The translations under genes were made by a program, and so were the position numbers. Below, piece by piece: positions 7,071 to 13,763 of a stretch of 18,104 nt of DNA. The stretch lies in contig JALWUZ010000367.1 of assembly GCA_027079895.1 (NCBI GenBank), positions 1 to 18,104 of the forward strand, read 5' to 3'. Source of the stretch: Anaerolineae bacterium. GTDB taxonomy: Bacteria; Chloroflexota; Anaerolineae; B4-G1. Position 1 is the first letter of the stretch. Each line of letters starts with the position of its first letter. The notes under the pieces were generated by a model, which was given only the letters and a program-made list of their open reading frames with translations, did no database searches and had not been told where the DNA came from.

Positions 7071-8094
7071 AGTTCTCCTCCTCGGCTCCGAAAATGGCCC
7101 GCAGTTTGGGGAAGACATCGGTCAGTTCCTTGTTGCCCAGAATCCCGCTGGGGCGGAAGAGCATCATCACCACCAGGAGCAACGGGATGACCACCCACTT
7201 GTACGTCCCCAGGGGGCGGAGCAGTTCCAGCAGCAACGTGAACCCGATTGCGCTGATGATCGAGCCGCTGATGGAGCCCATCCCTCCCAGGTAGACCATC
7301 ACCATCACCTCGGTTGATTTGAGGATGGTAAACGTGCCGGGGTTGATGTAGCCGCCCGGCCCGTGCGCGAACAATCCACCGGCCAGCCCCGCCAGTCCGC
7401 AGGAGAGCATGAAGGCGATCACCTTCAGCCGCCGGGTGTTGACGCTCATCAACTCGGCGGCGATCTCGTCCTCGCGGATAGCCTCGATTCCCTTGCCGAA
7501 GGTCGAGGACATGAAGTTGCGGATGATGAAGATCGTGGCGAGCATCCCGATGAACGTCCAGATGAGCAGCCAGGGGGCATCGAAGACCGCCGCCATGTTG
7601 TTCATCACCCGCTTCATCCCCACGAAGCCGCGCGGCCCGCCGATGACCTCCATGTTCTCGATGGCACTCTTGACGATGTAGTTGACCGCCAGAGTGATGA
7701 TCGCCAGGTAGTCGCCCCGCGTGCGGAAGGAGGGGATGGCGACCAGCAGACCGGCCAGCGAGGCCGCGATGGCGCCGATAATCAGAATCACCGGAAACAA
7801 GGGGATGGCCCAGGAGGCCGGGAGCACCGGCGGCCCGAAAATCTTGTCGTCGGCGAAGAGCCAGACGGTCAGGATGCTGGAGACGTAGGCTCCCACCGCC
7901 ATAAAGCCGGCGTGTCCGCAGGAGAACTCCCCCATAAAGCCGTTGATCAGGTTCAGGCTGACCGTCAGGACGATGTTGATGCCCATAAAGAGAATCACCA
8001 ACTGCCAGTACTCGTTGAAGACGTGCAGCCATGAGCCGCCGACGATGCCGACGAAGAGCACCAGGATGAGTAGAGGAAGATAGTATTTCTTCAT
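7051..8094 (-). CDS. livM: Branched-chain amino-acid ABC transporter permease LivM
   Basis: LivM is one of the two inner-membrane permease subunits. The protein begins MKKYYLPLLILVLFVGIVGG, a membrane helix, followed by GEFSCGHAGFMAVGAYVSSI, a family hallmark. Several more helices follow, then the ATPase-contact loop GIEAIREDEIAAELMSVN. The end is SIISAIGFTLLLELLRPLG and FRPSGILG. ATG 8094 is preceded by GGGGAG nine bases away, so it is preferred over GTG 8115, which would add seven residues. It gives 347 residues. The gene starts 22 bases after livH ends, and its end overlaps livG. Confidence 0.95.
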   Translation of the reverse strand: MKKYYLPLLILVLFVGIVGGSWLHVFNEYWQLVILFMGINIVLTVSLNLINGFMGEFSCGHAGFMAVGAYVSSILTVWLFADDKIFGPPVLPASWAIPLFPVILIIGAIAASLAGLLVAIPSFRTRGDYLAIITLAVNYIVKSAIENMEVIGGPRGFVGMKRVMNNMAAVFDAPWLLIWTFIGMLATIFIIRNFMSSTFGKGIEAIREDEIAAELMSVNTRRLKVIAFMLSCGLAGLAGGLFAHGPGGYINPGTFTILKSTEVMVMVYLGGMGSISGSIISAIGFTLLLELLRPLGTYKWVVIPLLLVVMMLFRPSGILGNKELTDVFPKLRAIFGAEEENYAHAAN

Positions 8095-8116
8095 TGTTCT
8101 CGTCTCCCCTGTCACA

Positions 8117-9067
8117 TCAGACTTTCTGGCGACGGGCCACGCCGAAGAGCCCCGTCGGTTTGACCGTCAGGATGACCAGCAGGACGGTAAAGGCCACCAG
8201 GTCGCGGTAGGTGGAGGACAGCCACTCGAAGCCGGGCACCTGTCCCAGCGCGACGACGAAAATCTCGATGAATCCCAGCAGGAAGCCGCCGACCATCGCG
8301 CCGCGCACCTCCCCGATGCCCCCCACGACGGCGGCGATGAACGCCTTCCAGCCGATGAGGATGCCCATGTCGAAACTGAGGACGTGATAGGCGGAGCCGT
8401 ACATAATCCCGGCCAGGGCGGCCAGCGACGAGCCGATGACGAAAGTCGCCGCGATGATGGCGTTCATCGGCACCCCCATCAGCGGGACGGCGACCTTGTC
8501 GTAGGAGATGGCCCGCATAGCCATCCCGATCTTCGTGCGCCGCAGGAACACCTCCAGGGCGACCATCACGATGACCGACAGGCCGATGACGATCAGTTTG
8601 ACGTTCGTGAAACTCACCCCGCCCACCGTGTAGACATCGGTCTGGATGAGTTCGGGGAAACCGCGATCGGCTGCGCCCAGCAGCGAGAGGTTCAGGTATT
8701 CCAGGAAGAGCCCAATCATCAACGCCGTGATGACGACGTACAGCCGGTTGGCGCCTCGTTCGCGCAGCGGGCGGTAGGCCACGCGCTCGATGGTCAGGCC
8801 GACGCCGGAAGTCAGCACCATCGAGCCCAGGATGGTCAACGTCAGGATGAGCCAGGAAGGGATGGCGAAGGAGTTACCCCCAATCCCCAAAAGAAAGGTG
8901 GCGATGAAAAAGCCGATATACGCGCCGACCATGAAAATATCGCCGTGGGCGAAGTTGATCAACAGGAGCACACCATAGACCATCGTGTAGCCCAGCGCAA
9001 TCAGGGCGTAGAAGGAGCCCCACTGAAGCGCGTTCAGGAAGTGTTGTAGGAAAATGTCAAGGCCCAT
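8117..9067 (-). CDS. livH: Branched-chain amino-acid ABC transporter permease LivH
   Basis: LivH pairs with LivM to form the membrane channel. The 316-residue protein has about eight hydrophobic segments. It carries the family motifs LLINFAHGDIFMVGAYIGFF (about residues 36-55), RAISYDKVAVPLMGVP (the coupling loop to the ATPases) and AAVVGGIGEVRGAMVGGFLLG. ATG 9067 follows CAGGAGG at about six bases. It is 112 bases downstream of the binding-protein gene, with a strong hairpin between them. Confidence 0.95.
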   Translation of the reverse strand: MGLDIFLQHFLNALQWGSFYALIALGYTMVYGVLLLINFAHGDIFMVGAYIGFFIATFLLGIGGNSFAIPSWLILTLTILGSMVLTSGVGLTIERVAYRPLRERGANRLYVVITALMIGLFLEYLNLSLLGAADRGFPELIQTDVYTVGGVSFTNVKLIVIGLSVIVMVALEVFLRRTKIGMAMRAISYDKVAVPLMGVPMNAIIAATFVIGSSLAALAGIMYGSAYHVLSFDMGILIGWKAFIAAVVGGIGEVRGAMVGGFLLGFIEIFVVALGQVPGFEWLSSTYRDLVAFTVLLVILTVKPTGLFGVARRQKV

Positions 9068-9132
9068 CTAATGCCTCCTGATTTTGGCGGTGATGCCTGC
9101 CCGTGCAACGGAGCACGGCCTCTGTCAATGAT

Positions 9133-9158
9133 GGGGGCAGGCCGCGAGACCTGCCCCC
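9133..9158 (-). promoter_or_regulatory. Intercistronic hairpin between binding-protein gene and livH
   Basis: GGGGGCAGG (9133-9141) pairs perfectly with CCTGCCCCC (9150-9158), with an 8-base loop, in the gap between the binding-protein stop and livH. No U-run follows. Such hairpins often protect the 3' end of binding-protein mRNA or partly terminate transcription, so that the binding protein is made in excess over the membrane parts. This role is inferred. Confidence 0.5.
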
Positions 9159-9179
9159 GTTCGTTCGTCGTGATATGCT

Positions 9180-10355
9180 CTACGGACAAGCCTGGTCGTA
9201 GAAGTTGAACTTGCCGTTCTTGATCTGGACGATGACGGCGCACTTGATGGGGTCGCCCTCCGGCGTGAAGGTCATCTTGCCGGTGATGCCGTCGTAGTCC
9301 TTGATCTGTCCCAGCGCGTCCTTCACGGCGGCCCGATCCTTCGCCAAGTCGCCGGTCAGCCCGCCGGTGTTCTGGATCGCCTGGAGCAGGATGCCCATCG
9401 CGTCCCAGGTCAGCGCGGCCACGTCGCCGGGGGTCTCGCCGTACTTGGCCTCGTAGGCGTCAATGAACTCTTTGGTGGCGCCGGTCGCCCCCTCGGCGGC
9501 GTAGTGGGTGCTGAAGAACAGCCCCTCGCAGGCGTCGCCGCACAACTCCAACGTCTTGGGGTCGCCCCAGGAGTCGGAGCCGACGATGACCTGCGTCAGG
9601 CCCAACTCGTGCGCCTGCTTGACGATCAACGGCACCTCGTTGTAGTACTGCGGCGTGAACAGCACCTCGGCGTCGGTGCCCTTGATCTTGGTCAACTGTG
9701 CGCTGAAGTCGGTGTCGCCGGTGGTGAAACTCTCGAAAGCGACCACGGAGCCGGGCCCGTGCAGTTTCTCCCAAGCATCGCGGAAGTTCTCCGCCAGCCC
9801 CTTGGGGTAGTCGGAAGCCACGTCGTACAGCACGGCGGCTTTGGTGAAGCCGAACTCATTGGTCACGAAATTGGCGATGACCGGGCCCTGGAAGGGGTCG
9901 AGGAAGCAGGCGCGGAAGACCCAGGGACGGTTCAAGGTCGTGTTGGGGTTGGTGGACCAGGGGCTGATCATCGGCGTCTCGTTCTCGTTACACACTTCGC
10001 CGGTGGGGACGGCCTGTTTGCTGGACTGGGGGCCGACGATTGCCAGCACGCCATCCTGGGTGATCAACTTGGTGGCTGCCGCCGTCGCCGACTCGGCCTT
10101 CGACTCATTGTCCTCGATGATGAGTTCAATGGTGTACTTCTTCCCGCCCACATCCAGGCCGCCGGCGTCGTTGACCTCGGCTACCCGCATCTCCGCCGCC
10201 CGCTTCGACTGGGTGCCGACGTAGGCGATGTCGCCGGTCATCGGGATGTCGAGGCCAATTTTGATGACTTGGGCCCCGCCGCCCCCGCCGCAACTGGTGA
10301 GCACCGGGAGCGTCATAGCCAGTGCCAGAATTACGAAGGTGATCTTCTTGAGCAT
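9180..10355 (-). CDS. livK: Branched-chain amino-acid ABC transporter substrate-binding lipoprotein
   Basis: This is the extracytoplasmic receptor that binds Leu/Ile/Val or a related substrate and hands it to LivHM. Residues 1-21 form a lipoprotein signal with lipobox LTSC (Cys22), then a Gly-rich linker. The mature part starts IKIGLDIPMTGDIAYVGTQS, the usual first strand and loop of periplasmic-binding fold type I. It continues with DNESKAESATAAATKLI, LAIVGPQSSKQAVP, WVFRACFLDPFQGPVIANFV and VIVGSDSWGDPKTLE. Its 391 residues are normal for the family. ATG 10355 is preceded by AGGAGGAGG. Substrate class is from the operon; the exact ligand cannot be read. Confidence 0.95.
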   Translation of the reverse strand: MLKKITFVILALAMTLPVLTSCGGGGGAQVIKIGLDIPMTGDIAYVGTQSKRAAEMRVAEVNDAGGLDVGGKKYTIELIIEDNESKAESATAAATKLITQDGVLAIVGPQSSKQAVPTGEVCNENETPMISPWSTNPNTTLNRPWVFRACFLDPFQGPVIANFVTNEFGFTKAAVLYDVASDYPKGLAENFRDAWEKLHGPGSVVAFESFTTGDTDFSAQLTKIKGTDAEVLFTPQYYNEVPLIVKQAHELGLTQVIVGSDSWGDPKTLELCGDACEGLFFSTHYAAEGATGATKEFIDAYEAKYGETPGDVAALTWDAMGILLQAIQNTGGLTGDLAKDRAAVKDALGQIKDYDGITGKMTFTPEGDPIKCAVIVQIKNGKFNFYDQACP

Positions 10356-10493
10356 GTTTGCCTCCTCCTGTCATTTCTCTGCTGATTAGGGGACCAAAAA
10401 GTGGGATAGCCGGATTCAAATGACGATTTGCCTGTCAATCACCTCCTTCCGTTGGAGTTCGGCTGCGCCGGGCCACGCCGTGACGCCGGGCAG

Positions 10494-10904
10494 TCAGGGG
10501 GATACAGGTGTCGGAACGCGGGGGAGCATCGAAGCGGCCCCGACACCCGTTCTAACACGATATACTTCATCTTGAAAACGTTTCCCAAAACTCTCCGCAA
10601 CATACCGTACTGTTCCTTCCTCTTTAGCCACGCCTATGTCCTCGAGGTGACTGGAATGGGTACACGGTGTCGCAAATGGTGTTCCGTCGTGATAAATGTT
10701 CGCCCACGCATACACAGGCCACCAAGTCATATCGAAGAAAACGCCCAGCACAGGGAACGTCTCAGGCTCAACGAATTCTCCTTGTGCCCTGCGCATCTCT
10801 CGGCAGGTTTCCAACTCGCCTTTCCATTTGAGATGGAAAGCCAGACCCATTCCCAGGTAGATAACAGTGAGTACCAAAAGGACGGTGAAAACCTTACGAG
10901 CCAT
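10494..10904 (-). CDS. Hypothetical membrane-anchored protein, possible cassette gene
   Basis: This 136-residue protein is not recognised. One N-terminal membrane helix or uncleaved signal (about residues 5-23) is followed by a soluble part with an aromatic cluster (FFDMTWWPVYAWANIYHDG) and two cysteines. ATG 10904 is preceded by AAGGAGG five bases away, so it is probably translated. The gene begins only about 20 bases after the G^TTAGAC that ends the attC-like site at 10923-11047, the spacing expected for the next gene in a cassette array. Its base composition is visibly less GC-rich than the liv genes. No attC-like site is seen after its stop, so it could also be a resident gene beside the insertion. 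Confidence 0.7.
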   Translation of the reverse strand: MARKVFTVLLVLTVIYLGMGLAFHLKWKGELETCREMRRAQGEFVEPETFPVLGVFFDMTWWPVYAWANIYHDGTPFATPCTHSSHLEDIGVAKEEGTVRYVAESFGKRFQDEVYRVRTGVGAASMLPRVPTPVSP

Positions 10905-10922
10905 TGTGCCTCCTTCATATCA

Positions 10923-11047
10923 GTCTAACGATAGCGTCAGCGGCACGGCGTGTTTGTCCAACCTACTCGGATGGCGACGCTACTCCGCCCCCAAACCGCC
11001 ACCGGTCGCGCACGGCGTAGCCGTGTCCGCTGCACGCGGGGTTAGGT
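10923..11047 (-). other. attC-like integron recombination site
   Basis: Read on the minus strand, this 125-base imperfect palindrome starts ACCTAAC (R'', RYYYAAC consensus) and ends GTTAGAC (R', GTTRRRY consensus). Inside, GCAGCGG and CCGCTGA pair as L boxes. They are separated from the R boxes by 7-base spacers that pair poorly (CCCGCGT against GATAGCG reversed). One arm has an extra A (CAGCGG-A-CACGGC against CAGCGG-CACGGC), like an extrahelical base. A variable central loop follows. This is the full anatomy of an attC site. The crossover would be at C10929/A10928 on the plus strand (G^TT on minus). Confidence 0.72.
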
Positions 11048-11709
11048 AATCTGGATAAAAAGAATTCTCTTGGCTCCACATCTACGAGCCGTTTTGCTCT
11101 TTTATCTCGTTTGCTAACAAAGGGGTTCCCTGCAACATAAAACCTCCAATATTTATCCGCGAATTCTTCAGCGTAGTCGATACCCACGCGAGGCGAGACT
11201 AGAATTTGCTCCGCGCAGATTTCTTTCTTGCACGGCGTTATCCAAATGCGATTTCCTGTTAAGTCCGCTCCATATAGGTCCCTTGCTATTCCTAAAGCCT
11301 GACACAATTTCCCGGGCCCCGTGGTTAGATCCCGCAACAGATTTCTTCCGCGCCGTTCTCTCATTGCCTCGAGTCCTACCACGGGTTCTAATGAACGGAT
11401 TAAAACAACATCAGAAACCCCTTCAGGACCTGTTACTACGCAAAACTGTAAATACTTTCCATAGATAGTAAAAATATAAGCACGGCCTCCTTTTTCAAAC
11501 TGGATAGCCGTTCGTTTAGTACGACGCCCTCTATATGAGTGAGAAGCCTTGTCTATTCCTCCTAAATAAACCTCCGTTTCCACAATTTTCCCCCCTGTGA
11601 CGCGGCCTTGCTCATCCCGCGTAAACAGAAAAGTACCTAATAAGGAAACGGCAACTTCGAAGGTGTTTTTTAAGAAAAAAACTTTCGGCATTTTCTCATA
11701 GGATTTCAT
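10963..11709 (-). CDS. DNA-3-methyladenine (alkyladenine) glycosylase, Aag/MPG family
   Basis: This enzyme flips out and removes alkylated or deaminated purines (3-methyladenine, hypoxanthine), starting base-excision repair. Counting from ATG 11709, GGKIVETEVYLGGIDKASHS (39-58) holds the catalytic Glu of the VETExY motif (E44). GGRAYIFTIYGKYLQFCVV carries the DNA-intercalating Tyr region. LIRSLEPVVG, LTTGPGKLCQALGI and the terminal WRFYVAGNPFVS complete the family signature. An open frame continues upstream to 11844 but overlaps the preceding gene; ATG 11709, four bases after that gene's TAA and behind a GGGGA, is the likely start. The last 28 or so residues, after FFLS, are translated from the attC-like site, ending at TAG 10963. 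Base use is AT-rich like the two genes before it. Confidence 0.88.
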   Translation of the reverse strand: MKSYEKMPKVFFLKNTFEVAVSLLGTFLFTRDEQGRVTGGKIVETEVYLGGIDKASHSYRGRRTKRTAIQFEKGGRAYIFTIYGKYLQFCVVTGPEGVSDVVLIRSLEPVVGLEAMRERRGRNLLRDLTTGPGKLCQALGIARDLYGADLTGNRIWITPCKKEICAEQILVSPRVGIDYAEEFADKYWRFYVAGNPFVSKRDKRAKRLVDVEPREFFLSRLPNPACSGHGYAVRDRWRFGGGVASPSE

Positions 11710-11713
11710 TCGA

Positions 11714-12310
11714 TTATCCCCTACGCAAGGATGAAAATAAATCGATGATTTCCGAAGACAATTCGGTGGTTGCAGTTTTTTCCAATACCGATAAAACCGC
11801 ATTGAACAACAAAGGATTTTGTTCACAGAATAAGATCTCTTCATAGGCTTGCGATAACCGTCTTTGTATAGCTAAAGAAGCATCCCCCCGAATTTCCATA
11901 CGCCGCAACAAGAAATGTGACGAGATTGGTTTTAAAAATATAGAGATAGCGTTAGTAAAAACTTTGCGAAAGTGGGGTATCGCCTTCGTATAAACCTCAA
12001 ACACTAAATCTCTTTCTCTCTCCGCAAGTATGTCTTCCCATAGAAACCCGTAAAAGTTTCCAAAGAAAAAGAAAACGACGGCTGCCCGATTTTCTCGAAT
12101 ATAGCTTCTTACCTCCCCACGAGGGACAAACTTGTAACTTCTCTCAAGGTCTTCCCCGAGACGAGGGGAGCGAGTGGTGAAAGGGCGAACTCGTTTAAAT
12201 CCCCGCTCAGCTTCCAGCCACTTAGCCAACGTGGTTTTACCCACGCCAGAAGGACCGGATAGAGTTAAGACCGGACGAGTATACTTGCGATCAGAAACGT
12301 AAACCAACAT
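11714..12310 (-). CDS. Guanylate-kinase-fold P-loop protein with altered acceptor pocket
   Basis: The 198-residue protein aligns with guanylate kinase. It has the P-loop SGPSGVGKTT (18-27), the TTRSPRLGED block (45-54) with the phosphate-binding arginines, Tyr59, GNFYGF (84-89), and a lid-like RRMEIRGDASLAIQRRLSQA. Guanylate kinases make GDP from GMP with ATP. Key guanine contacts are missing, however: the Glu of FLE before GNYYG is Val78, the second Glu is Phe81, and the DIDxQG strand is EVYTKA, so the Asp becomes Tyr107. ATP binding is probable, GMP specificity is not. ATG 12310 follows the upstream TAA by three bases. It may phosphorylate another nucleotide or be a regulatory NTPase. Confidence 0.75.
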   Translation of the reverse strand: MLVYVSDRKYTRPVLTLSGPSGVGKTTLAKWLEAERGFKRVRPFTTRSPRLGEDLERSYKFVPRGEVRSYIRENRAAVVFFFFGNFYGFLWEDILAERERDLVFEVYTKAIPHFRKVFTNAISIFLKPISSHFLLRRMEIRGDASLAIQRRLSQAYEEILFCEQNPLLFNAVLSVLEKTATTELSSEIIDLFSSLRRG

Positions 12311-12313
12311 GGC

Positions 12314-13624
12314 TTATAAAGTCTCAACGATCTTTCTGGCAGCCCTCACTCCCATAACGGAAGCAGCGATAATCCCTTGTGTTTTACCAGAGACGTCTCC
12401 TATTATAAACAAACCAGGTACCGAGGTCTCTCCAGATTTGTCTACTTCTATTTTAGACAGAAGCCACTCAACGGCCGGGCCGTATATAAAAGCCTCCTCA
12501 GACAGAGACAAGAAGCCATTTTCAATCAAATCTTCAATAAATTCACGAATGGATTCAACGACAAAGCTCGGATAAAAATTCTCGAAATTCACGATGATAG
12601 ATCCTGCAAGGCGAGACGAGATGGACGATGAAGGCCGTTGTTTTGACAGGAAACTTATTAAATCCTGAGACAATGTTTTCAGCCCTACACGTTCTTTTAT
12701 CTCTCTTAATGATTGCATAACAAGAGAGGCTTTTTCTCGGGAACGAACTTTGTAAACGATGTTCAAATCCGAAAAATCTGTTAGATGCCGAATTGAGTAC
12801 AACCGTCCACCAACCAAGACAAACTGTCCACATTTATATGCCATTACTTCTCCCCCGTGATTAAAGCAATGTGTTTTTACGTGACCATATTCAAACTCAC
12901 GTTTTATTTTGGGATTAGGCCCCATTTCCAATAACTTCTCCGTATTTTTAGAAAAGGTTTCAAGCCTGACACCTATTTGGGGAGTGTTGGGAAATGTTTT
13001 CAATGAGAAATTTTTAACGACACGCTCGCGGAGAACAAAATCACATTTGCCCGTTGCAACAATGAGCCTCTGCGATTTTACGATTCCTCCGCCCCGCGTT
13101 TCCACAGAAAAATAATCGCCGTCAAACGAAACGTCTGTGGCCTCAACACCTGTCTCTTTCGAAATTGGCAAAGAGTCAAAAATCTTGGCAAAAACCCGTC
13201 GAATTTCCAATGAACCTAACCTAACAACAGGAGTAATTGTAATAGATAAACGCCCAGTTTGAAATGATACCGTTTGGGAAAATAAGGCAATATCATAAAC
13301 GCTCCCTAATGCTCGAATGAAAGCGTCGTTTACGTAGCGAACCAAGGTTGGGTAATCCTCTCCTAATATATTTTTATCTATTCCTACAGGACCGTTGCAT
13401 AACTTACCATCTGAAAACCCCCCAGCTCCTCCTACGCCCTCAATTTCTTTACAAGGATCACATCCCAAACACACCTCTTCTCGGGGGCATTTTCTTTTAG
13501 AAGGCTCTTGACCCTTTTCGATAATCAACACCCGTTTGATCCCCGAAGACGCAAGCTCCAATGCAGCAAATATACCTGCGGGGCCTGCCCCTATGATTAT
13601 AACGTCATAAAGTTGCTGACTCAT
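12314..13624 (-). CDS. FAD-dependent dehydrogenase, COG2509-like
   Basis: The 436-residue flavoprotein begins with a Rossmann dinucleotide motif, VIIIGAGPAGIFAALELA (8-25), and ends with the second FAD contact, GLFIIGDVSGKTQGIIAA. Between them is the hallmark of the uncharacterised COG2509 dehydrogenases: Cys46, Cys52, Cys55 and Cys58 followed by GVGGAGGFSDGKL. LIVATGK lies near residue 190. The four cysteines could hold a metal or Fe-S centre; this is inference. The substrate is unknown for the family. ATG 13624 is preceded by GGAG and lies 27 bases after the cassette boundary, with a promoter just outside it. It is the first gene of the three-gene cassette and AT-rich like its partners. Confidence 0.85.
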   Translation of the reverse strand: MSQQLYDVIIIGAGPAGIFAALELASSGIKRVLIIEKGQEPSKRKCPREEVCLGCDPCKEIEGVGGAGGFSDGKLCNGPVGIDKNILGEDYPTLVRYVNDAFIRALGSVYDIALFSQTVSFQTGRLSITITPVVRLGSLEIRRVFAKIFDSLPISKETGVEATDVSFDGDYFSVETRGGGIVKSQRLIVATGKCDFVLRERVVKNFSLKTFPNTPQIGVRLETFSKNTEKLLEMGPNPKIKREFEYGHVKTHCFNHGGEVMAYKCGQFVLVGGRLYSIRHLTDFSDLNIVYKVRSREKASLVMQSLREIKERVGLKTLSQDLISFLSKQRPSSSISSRLAGSIIVNFENFYPSFVVESIREFIEDLIENGFLSLSEEAFIYGPAVEWLLSKIEVDKSGETSVPGLFIIGDVSGKTQGIIAASVMGVRAARKIVETL

Positions 13625-13642
13625 CCTTTTTCTCCGCGGGGA

Positions 13643-13652
13643 ATTACCTAAC
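13643..13652 (-). other. Cassette boundary (R'-like GTTAGGT)
   Basis: On the minus strand GTTAGGTAAT starts at 13652. It matches the attC R' consensus GTTRRRY and is the exact reverse complement of ATTACCTAAC, which begins the attC-like site (ACCTAAC at 11047-11041). The base composition drops on the gene side of this point. No second palindrome arm lies on the outer side, so this is a bare boundary as seen after insertion at an attI or a secondary site. Confidence 0.6.
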
Positions 13653-13665
13653 GATTTCTTAACCG

Positions 13666-13694
13666 ATTATAGCATCATCGCGGGCAAACGGCAA
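13666..13694 (-). promoter_or_regulatory. Sigma-70-type promoter driving the cassette (Pc-like)
   Basis: On the minus strand TTGCCG (13694-13689) is followed, after exactly 17 bases, by a perfect TATAAT (13671-13666). The expected start of transcription is near 13659, outside the cassette boundary and about 35 bases before the FAD dehydrogenase ATG. All three cassette genes would be read from it. The position recalls the Pc promoter of integrons, but it may be a chance feature of the flank. Confidence 0.6.
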
Positions 13695-13711
13695 ATAATC
13701 GTTCAAAGACG

Positions 13712-13741
13712 GAGGAGCCAGTCCCCAGGGCCTGGCTCCTC
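13712..13741 (-). terminator. Terminator-like hairpin after creatininase-family gene
   Basis: GAGGAGCCAG (13712-13721) pairs perfectly with CTGGCTCCTC (13732-13741) around a 10-base loop. It lies 22 bases after the stop of the minus-strand hydrolase gene. The downstream minus strand reads CGTCTTTGAACGATTATTTG, which is only loosely T-rich. It separates the hydrolase transcript from the cassette promoter. Confidence 0.6.
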
Positions 13742-13763
13742 AACGTATCCGTTGACGTGTCGG

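Larger units (their letters stand above)
10929..13651 (-). mobile_element. Integron-type gene cassette carrying three genes (2.7 kb)
   Basis: The segment runs, on the minus strand, from TTAGGTAATTCC (after G at 13652) to the G of the attC crossover at 10929. It holds three genes in one direction with 3-4-base gaps. Its composition is far more AT-rich than both flanks (22 G/C of 60 in the line starting at 11761, against 46 of 60 at 8281). Its first bases, GTTAGGTAAT, are the exact reverse complement of ATTACCTAAC at the start of its attC. That is expected if both came from one circular cassette with a perfectly paired R''/R'. No integrase gene is visible. Insertion at a non-attI secondary site is possible. 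Confidence 0.68.

Noticed and set aside
10433..10438. TTGACA on the minus strand upstream of the substrate-binding protein gene as a promoter
   Set aside because: No acceptable -10 box lies 16-18 bases downstream; the nearest TAT-like sequence is 24 bases away.
10439..10450. AAGGAGGTGAT on the minus strand, a perfect match to the anti-Shine-Dalgarno, as a hidden leader gene
   Set aside because: No start codon at a suitable distance opens more than a few codons; probably chance.
11710..11844. 45-residue N-terminal extension of the glycosylase from ATG 11844
   Set aside because: It overlaps the end of the kinase-like gene and is not family-like; ATG 11709 after the upstream stop fits better.
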